Positions 57,412 through 64,000 of a DNA stretch of 64,000 nucleotides are shown here, piece by piece. A model generated the notes under the pieces. It did no database searches. It saw nothing but the letters and a program-made list of their open reading frames with translations, and was not told the origin of the DNA. Each line of letters begins with the position of its first letter. Positions within the stretch are counted from its first letter, which is position 1. A program made the position numbers and the translations under genes. The DNA is from Plumapathes pennacea (Eukaryota; Cnidaria; Anthozoa; Antipatharia; Myriopathidae): positions 16,154,001 through 16,218,000 of the forward strand of contig OZ038466.1 in assembly GCA_964036295.1 (NCBI GenBank), read 5' to 3'.

Positions 57412-59335
57412 AATGTTGGGTTAGCAGGCAGAACCTTGTGGCGTGGACCCAGACGTGATCAAATTCAATATTATTGTTTCGTAAATAGCGGTTCTGTATG
57501 AATGCACAGAAAGAAGGGGCACAGTGTGCTACGAGACAAGAAAATTAAGTTGAGTTGAGTGACTGTTTTGCTTTATAAACCTTGGGACTGGAATTGTTCG
57601 CTTTGCCCAGATTCCTGAGCTTCCAAACAAGAACTAATAGCCGTGTAACTATACGTACAGAAACTGGAGCTGGTGTAAACCCATAAAGGCAGACTGTGTA
57701 ATCTTGAAGAAACCGTTACGACATAACCTCCTACAGGAAGTAAAAAAAAAGAATTTTAGTGAATCATTGATGTAGAGTTATAGAAGATCAGACTGAGAAA
57801 TGACACAAGATGAAATGAGCAAACACGACCTGTTTATTTGAAAAGACGAAACACAAACAAATTCATCATCAAACTAATTTGAATAGCAGAGGCATTTATC
57901 ATGCAAATGTAAATAACTGACAGCTGCATACTGACTTCAACCAAGTGGGGCGTGGAATATAGTTACAAAAGGCCTAGAAAATTCTGCGTGTATGCTACGG
58001 CATTACTACTTACAAAAGTTGAAGGTCCCTCAGATCCTGAAAAGACTTCTTCAACACCGAGTCTCCACTGAAAGAAATGTCCCTAAAACACGACATCATG
58101 CAAGACTTAGACAAACTCCTCACAATTAGTATCGAGCCCTAGTGCAACATACAAGCGATCATAACACTAAAAAAGTTCAATTACGTCTTTTACTTAGTAA
58201 ACTCCATTGCACAGACTTATTAAAGTTTCTACACTGTGTAATGAATTTACCGTATTGCACTTGTTGCTTCACAGACTGTAAAATAAACTGAATAAATTCA
58301 AGCGAACTCTATCGCACTTGTTACAATACTACAGGGGTTTTCAACTCTAACAAACGCTGTTTCGGGAGAACGGCAGAATTTTGTCGGGAATTAAATTCTT
58401 CTTTGTCGAGAATCGGGAGACACGAAAAATTTACCGGGAAACTAAATATAATATCAGGACATCATAGAAAATGTCCGGGACATTTAACACATGTTTTTTT
58501 AGTTTTGCGAGGCTTTTCCTTCTGGCTGAACGTGGTTGAAAAAGAAATTCATGCAGCGTAAACTTCCAAATTTTACGGAGGGCTCGCGCCTTTGGTGCGA
58601 TAACCGTTCTTTCCTTTTTTCACTCCTGTATTTACGAAATGTCCAGTGCATAAATGCAATGGCTGCGATAAGACATTTTAATCGTTATATAGGATGTTCT
58701 ATTGAAAGTTCTCCATTGATCAGGCCCAAAAGCAAAGCAACTGTGATTGGCCGGCTTACTGAGTCGCCGAATTCGCACTGCTGTGGTTCAGAGGATCTCT
58801 ATAAGTCGGGCGGAGAAACCGATAAACTAAGTCAATCGAAAAACAGTTAAAACACGACTAAGAAATCTATCCGTGTCAAAACTGTGATGACTCATTCAGA
58901 GCGAATGACAATTAATTTGTACTTTTTTTTATCCTTGAGTCAGGTCCAACGTCGACAGGAAACAGCAACAAATGATAAAAAAAACCAAAACAGATATTTT
59001 ATAATTATTGAGGGATGGGACAAATCTTGAAAATACAAAAATATATATCGTCAGTTCCATCTGACGAAAACATAAAATTAAGCCTCACGCACCGCAGCTA
59101 TTTCTTAGAAAACTTACAAAGAGCAGATTTCCCTCTTGAAATTTTTGAGCAGCCTCACTGTCGTGATGACCGTCTTGTTCCTGCAGCTCACGGCACTGGC
59201 GTTATGAAATCCAAGGTTTCCGCAACTAGAACAGCGACAAGTGTCAATACAGACATACGAGTCGTTTGACATCGTTGCCTGCACACAGTTTTTGGTTGCT
59301 AATAGCAACAGCGCAAAATACAGAGGCACCACCAT
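52400..59335 (-). CDS. Leucine-rich-repeat GPCR of the LGR type
   Basis: Eleven exons join in frame to 757 residues: 59335-59118, 58082-58014, 57730-57659, 57355-57284, 57143-57072, 56243-56172, 55547-55476, 55011-54940, 54720-54649, 54439-54368 and 53810-52400. The protein has a signal peptide (MVVPLYFALLLLA), a Cys-rich cap (CIDTCRCSSCGN), nine exon-coded LRRs (about 73-287), a hinge and seven membrane segments (about 420-690). TM3 ends ERYLAI and TM7 has NSCMNPCFFAF. Every LRR exon is 72 nt (one is 69) and phase 2, the pattern known for glycoprotein-hormone and relaxin receptors. The hinge has a Tyr/acid motif (EEYMIYDEI) and paired Cys residues. No LDLa module is visible. It acts at the plasma membrane through G proteins; the ligand cannot be predicted. 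Confidence 0.92.
55635..56145. mobile_element. Dispersed MITE-like element, copy 2 of a pair, with poly-A
   Basis: The left end reads GTGGCATGAATTTTTCGCGG and the right end CCCGCGAAAATTTCAGGCCAC, inverted copies. A 20-base A-run lies at 55720-55743. It is related to the element at 42430. It lies between LRR exons of the A2 and B2 copies. Confidence 0.75.
56296..56694 (+). pseudogene. Non-LTR retrotransposon reverse-transcriptase fragment
   Basis: On the plus strand, PVTSGVPQGTVLG is a reverse-transcriptase motif typical of LINE-like elements. Downstream, a frame reads WQMEFN, KCKILCVSNKK and YLGVIINSKLKWAQHIS, then ETAYKAIVRPKLECASAAWEP, which are the usual thumb-region motifs. The part that should carry the catalytic YxDD is missing, and frames are broken, so it is a dead, internally deleted fragment. 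It sits in a GPCR intron on the opposite strand. Confidence 0.85.
57367..57409. repeat. Poly-A tract of about 42 bases
   Basis: An almost pure A-run (T-run on the GPCR sense strand) lies 11 bases beyond the acceptor of LRR exon A1. On the sense strand it forms part of that exon's pyrimidine tract. Confidence 0.9.
58548..58715. repeat. Dispersed repeat, copy 2
   Basis: CATGCAGCGTAAACTTCC, ACTCCTGTATTTACGAAATG and GCGATAAGACATTTTA match the sequence at about 11041-11215 with minor change. It is in the first GPCR intron. Confidence 0.7.
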
Positions 59336-62227
59336 TTCTGATGAAAAAATAGAGACGAAGTCATCACAAACTTTGACCGTCCGGCATCTACAAGATCCGG
59401 CGACTGTGCAGTGAAAACATAAGACTATATAAAATTGCAGTAGAGACATTGTATGCAATTCAAGGGGAAAAATCTGCCTCCGCGTTTCTGATAAAAGTAC
59501 CCCAAGCCAAACATCAATCAAAGTTTTCATGCAGTACACGAATTTGCTATACAAAGGATCTTAACTGCACTGACAGTCTAACTTAACTTTTTGCGATGTC
59601 GTCTTGACTACAGTGCGTTGTGTCCTTAAAACCGTACAAACGGAGATCTGAGAGATTGCTAAATTTGCTTCACCTTCTATACCAGTGTGGCTTCTTTCTC
59701 ACTGCAACCGGACGCAGTTGTTCCCCCAACGGCGTTGGAAATAAACTGAGTCAAAAAGTAATAAAGAAGCATTATTATGTGAGAGATGTCCAGCTAACGG
59801 ATTAAATGACTATTTAATTTGAAGGCGTACATATATCTGGGTAATAAAAATGATTTTCAAGATAAGTTTATACAATTTGACGTGTAATTAAAACCGTGGG
59901 TGTTAACAAGGTATAGAATAGAAGAAGGTTTATTATATTAAATGTTTTTCTTCTTCTATAATTTCGACATACTGGCGGTGATCCTAAAATACACTCTGAT
60001 TTACGAAGTTTTGACTTTCAGAGACCAAAACTTTCTTCTTGATAAAATAAATGGCAAATCATCACTCCGGCATACTTATCAGACAAGAGAAGAAAAGAAA
60101 ATTGATAAGGAACAGGATCGCTCGCGATGTAACAACGGTTTATACAAATATAATATTCATACTATTCCAATACCACAAACACTTTCGCTTGCATTCAATA
60201 CACGTCATTTCATTAACAAACTTGATAAAAACCGGAGCAGCCAATAAAAGGAATTCAAAGACATAAATTGACCGTTTGTAAACACCGGCAGCTGAAGCAC
60301 AGTCGTTGTGCAGCGTTTTCGGAAGCTACAGATACATTTATTCATGTTGGGTCTAGTCAAGTTAGACATCTTAGCTATCATCTGTTGTTACGAAATCTTA
60401 TATTTACTTTTACCATTATTACTGTAACATTCAAATGCAAATGATCCTGGGTACTTTAGGTTTTCCTTATTAAACTTGAAGTGTTAATTGTAGTCAATGA
60501 CGAACGAATCCCATAACAGAGGCTATATATGAACATTTCGATCGTTCCAGATTCTGGATTATTAAATCACACAAAGAAAACTGCTTATTGCAGATGCTTT
60601 TCTTTACAATTTATTTCAAAACTACAAATTAAATTTGTGCATATGAGGCCAAAATTAACCTTCTAAGTAAAATACATTTTTTATTCTTTCCTTCAAGTTT
60701 TCTTCCAAAACTACAATCTATTTTCAGGCATGAGGCCAAACTAGAATTTTTTATCAACCTCCCGAGCCAATCTTGTGTCGTACAGTAATTAACCTGCAGT
60801 TATCTCGGTAATTCACAATTTAATTTGACTTATATTTAGGTAAGAACTATTTTTTGCAGAGAGGTTATTACACGGAAAGAGTGCAATACGGTTTTATATT
60901 TTTCTTCAGGCAACTATGCCTAGTTCGGGTGCGACGCAGGCTACACTTTTTGGTAAAATTTCTGTTAAACCGAAATCGGAAGAAAAATTAAGAGCAAGAA
61001 TAGAGAGCTCTTGAATCCGCCTTGTGCAAAAACTGACTCGGCTATAGTGCTCTTGACTCAATTTGCATATAGACGTACAACAGAAGTTCCTCACCCGGAA
61101 CCCCGCATGTCTCTACTCCATTTAACACCAATGGAACCACAAGCTCACTGGCAACTACCAGTCTTGTTATACAACAAACGAAGCAGGGCCAAACGTTTCT
61201 ATCCGTGCGCAAATTGGATCAAAACATGACGTTCGTAAACTTTGCTTATACGAAAATCGATCACAAACTGATAAACCAGTTGATCTGGTCTTGGTGAGTG
61301 CAATACACTCCCATATTTGCACTCGTTTTGGCCATTTTTTGGACTCAAAAATGTGAAGTCGTGTAATAAATAGAGATTACTTCATGGAAAGTGCGCGCGT
61401 ACGGTTTTTATTCACGAGTTGTGAAGTATCATAAAACGAACGAGCGAGGCTTTGCGAGCGAGTGAGTTTTATGATACGAAACAACGAGTGAATAAAAACT
61501 GTACAAAGCACTTTCCATGATGTTTTCTGTTTATTGTATACATACTGAGACATTTATGATGGGACCGGGAAACCCTTTAAAAGTAGTGAAAAATCGTCGT
61601 TCGCAGCTTGTGGTTGGACGAACGATTTTTTTCACGTGTGAAAAGCGTCGTTCGCGGCCTCTCATTGGCTAGAACTCATTTGCGTACGAAATTTTACGAT
61701 ATGGCTTTTTCGTGAGTATGTCTCAGTATGTATATAATAAATAATTTTATGGAACGCGAGTACTCGCCACATGACTGTATTGCCGCGTTATTTTTCTGAT
61801 TTTCTAAACTATCGAATATGCTGGCAATACCCAAGCAATGGTACATCTTAGCAATATCCGACTTCAAAATCAAGCGAATAAAAAAGCAATCATTACAGCA
61901 AATGACCAAGGAAAATTGACAAAGTAAATACATGAGCAAATAATTGCTATGACGAAATTATCGAAAAGGAGCACGCTGTATTATAGGCGGAAAAACGATG
62001 TATTTGGCGAAAAAAAATTTTTTTTGCGGATTTAGCAACAATTTTGAGGCCCTTTCAAAACGGCGCCAGAAGAAAACGTTGGCTTTAACAAACGAACTCA
62101 TTATCATGCGAAGCTGTGCTTTTATATGGTGCTGTAGAAGTTGGAGTATCTTGGCGGTCTGTCTTGTGTCTGAGCAGAGTAAAGACTGGGGTCTACTGCC
62201 GTGACGTCATGACGCGCCAAAACGAGA
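59336..62227. other. Spacer between the GPCR and NASP genes
   Basis: It should hold the GPCR promoter and 5' UTR. No coding region is supported; open frames are short and lack motifs. It contains one large fold-back element (61368-61538) and an inverted stretch with GAACGACG/CGTCGTTC words near 61590-61660. Confidence 0.5.
61368..61538. mobile_element. Fold-back MITE-like element
   Basis: TCATGGAAAGTGCGCGCGTA through TATCATAAAAC pairs with GTTTTATGATACG through AAAGCACTTTCCATGA. The loop reads CGAGCGAGGCTTTGCGAGCG. Outer bases (AATAAATAGAG, CTGTTTATTG) extend the pairing. The layout resembles 2532 and 13488. Confidence 0.85.
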
Positions 62228-62235
62228 GCGCGAAA
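62228..62235. promoter_or_regulatory. E2F-like site upstream of NASP
   Basis: GCGCGAAA (TTTCGCGC on the other strand) fits the E2F consensus TTTSSCGC and lies 38 bases before the NASP start codon. NASP supplies histones during S phase, so E2F control would make sense, but one short site can occur by chance. Confidence 0.4.
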
Positions 62236-62273
62236 TTTTCCTGAACAACTCAGTTCGAACGCTGTCACCGAAC

Positions 62274-63816
62274 ATGGCGGATGCAGGAGTGAACGGCCGA
62301 CCTTTCAGGTACAAATCTTCTTCTTAAAAACTGTACGGTGCTTCGTGATCTTTGTGTGTGCTTGCTTTTCCTGCTGATTCATCAATTGTTCTTGTATATT
62401 TTTAGTGAGGAACTGGCGAAATTGATGGGCAAAGGAAAGCGACATTACATCTGCAACGAGGTGGAGGAAGCAGTGAAATGCTTCGAAGAAGCGACTCAGA
62501 GGCTGTATGTGCTGCTTTAACATTCTGTTTTAGTTCCTTTCCCTGTCAGATCGATTTTATTCTGTAGCACGTGGTACTTTGAACCTCGGGCGAGTTTGAT
62601 GTCTCGATGACATGCAAGTTCATTTCATCGTTTATAAACCTTTCCCAGTAGTTTCAGTTTATAAAGGAACTGAAGTATTTTTCTGCTCTTTGTTCTCTGT
62701 TAGGGCTTTTATGTCAATCGCTGTTATCTTTAATGCGAACATTTAACGTAAAGTACATAAATACTAAAATGTACGAGCACTATCCCTCCCTCCCCTCCCT
62801 TCGGAACATTTTAAAAGACGGCTGATTAAGAAGTAAGTGGCACACATATGAATTTCGGAAAGATAAAGAAAGAGAACATGTGCAGTTAAATTATATGTGT
62901 GGTAATATTCAGATCCAGGGAGAAAATAGTACAGGTATTCTATATTTGCTCCTTAGTAGATATTTCCAAAATCTGAACGGTTTCAGGAAACTGATCTGGA
63001 TTCCCCTAGTTATTGATGTGTGTTTTTTGTTTTTGTTTGTTTGTTTGTTTTGTTTTTTTTTCCCAAGTGATTATTTATTTTGCTTTGTTTTTTGTTTTTA
63101 TTACATCAGCGACAAAGAATATGGGCAGCTGGCAAAAGAGAGTGGAGAGGCATATTTGTACTACGGGAAATCACTGATAGACTTGGCAAGGTATAAAATA
63201 TTGTTCTTTTTTTGTTAACAAAAAGAGGAAACTGATTTGTCTTGATGCACAATACATTTCAAATATTTGGTAGGTTGTAACAGGTGAACTCATTTTATTT
63301 ATCAGGTTGGAGACAGGTGTTTTGGGAGGAGCATTGAAAGGTTGGTACTGTACTGTAAAGCTTAACTTTATATTCCTTTTAGAAAGAGGGAGGGTGGTGG
63401 GGCTGGAGAGGAGAGGTGGTGTGGAACTCTGACGACTTTAAATTGATTGACCAAGAAAGGGAGATGCTATGTATTGTGTTAGCAATCTTTTATAGGTTAA
63501 TCACTAACAGCTGATCGATGTTAGTAATCTGAGTTTACACTGTAATCAGATGCATATCCTACCAGCGAAATTTGCTTGATGAAACAAGTCTTTATGTACC
63601 TCTTCCTTTGTGTATACTTCAAGAAAATAACAGTGGGGGCTATCAGATTTGATGTTGGGCTAATTTTGTGCATGCTACGTGTCAGTGATCCGTCGCCGCC
63701 AACCAAAATGCTGCCACACTGTTGTCAATACCATTTTTCTGCAGTGGGCGAGGACCAGAATGAAGATGATAGCGATGACGATGAGGATGCAACTGAAGAT
63801 AACCAGATGGAAACAG
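62274..63816 (+). CDS. NASP: NASP-like histone H3-H4 chaperone (3' partial)
   Basis: Five exons join in frame: 62274-62308, 62406-62504, 63110-63190, 63306-63340 and 63745-63816, then the gene leaves the window. NASP keeps a soluble pool of histones H3-H4 for chromatin assembly in the nucleus. The protein starts MADAGVNGRPF, then has a first TPR (ELAKLMGKGKRHYICNEVEE, AVKCFEEATQRL) and the second TPR start (KEYGQLAKESGEAYLYYGKS, LIDLAR). LETGVLGGAL follows, a motif typical of NASP, then an acidic stretch (DDSDDDEDATED) that in this family interrupts the TPRs and binds histones. ATG choice is supported by the short acid-free leader and by the promoter-like sequence just upstream. Confidence 0.88.
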
Positions 63817-64000
63817 GTTCATTGTGTTCATATAGAATAATATAATGTGAAAAAATGTCATGCTTTTGGTTGTACAGTCAAACATCAGTACAGGATCAGT
63901 TACGGATCTTACTCGGGAATAGATATTCAGGACTTTGACATCTGCCCGCTTAATTCTGTAAAGCATCCTAAAGGGCCGCTTAAAATATATAGGTTTGACT

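Noticed and set aside
60906..61229. Small open frames on both strands upstream of NASP
   Set aside because: They overlap each other, have no motif and no splice context.

Overview
The window is nuclear DNA from an intron-rich animal. It has short exons with GT-AG introns, conserved intron phases and many small inverted-repeat DNA elements, and no prokaryotic operons. Gene content and the fold-back repeats fit a cnidarian, most likely an anthozoan such as a coral or sea anemone. That placement is inferred from gene and repeat style, not from a search.

Layout. Positions 326-18946 (+) hold most of a class IA PI3-kinase regulatory subunit (p85-like, 848 residues visible, 5' end outside the window). 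Its order is C1-like, SAM, canonical C1, RhoGAP/BH, SH2, iSH2 coiled coil, SH2. Positions 31567-36558 (+) hold a complete 402-residue p50/p55-like paralogue with only SH2-iSH2-SH2. Its exon phases, and many of its exon lengths, match the large gene. The 12 kb between them is filled by mobile DNA: a long inverted repeat (20941-21490) and a 6.3 kb two-gene DNA transposon of ISL2EU type (21895-28230). That transposon has a SWIM/YqaJ nuclease gene and a broken THAP-DDE transposase. Inside the transposase lies a foreign segment carrying a kinase-tail-like exon and a 150-bp minisatellite.

Positions 38059-39060 (-) hold an intronless FBXL12-like F-box/LRR gene. It is head to head, 79 bp between ATGs, with a complete 14-exon RanBP3 gene (39140-50244, +, 485 residues). 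Positions 52400-59335 (-) hold a complete 11-exon leucine-rich-repeat GPCR (LGR type, 757 residues). Most of its LRR exons are exactly 72 nt and phase 2, and a two-exon LRR cassette is present three times. Positions 62274-63816 (+) hold the first five exons of NASP, the histone H3-H4 chaperone; it runs off the window.

Functionally the locus combines PI3K signalling (two regulatory subunits), a glycoprotein-hormone/relaxin-type receptor, nuclear export and Ran handling, ubiquitin-ligase substrate choice and histone supply. Only the two PI3K genes are clearly related to each other. Introns and spacers are rich in fold-back elements, several of them present as pairs within the window.

The most notable points are the SAM/C1-containing p85 architecture, the gene-level short p50-like paralogue, the LRR cassette amplification, and the kinase-tail exon whose splice acceptor has been copied about five times inside a transposon. 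All splice sites and protein lengths were assembled by eye from frame and phase; no transcript data were available.
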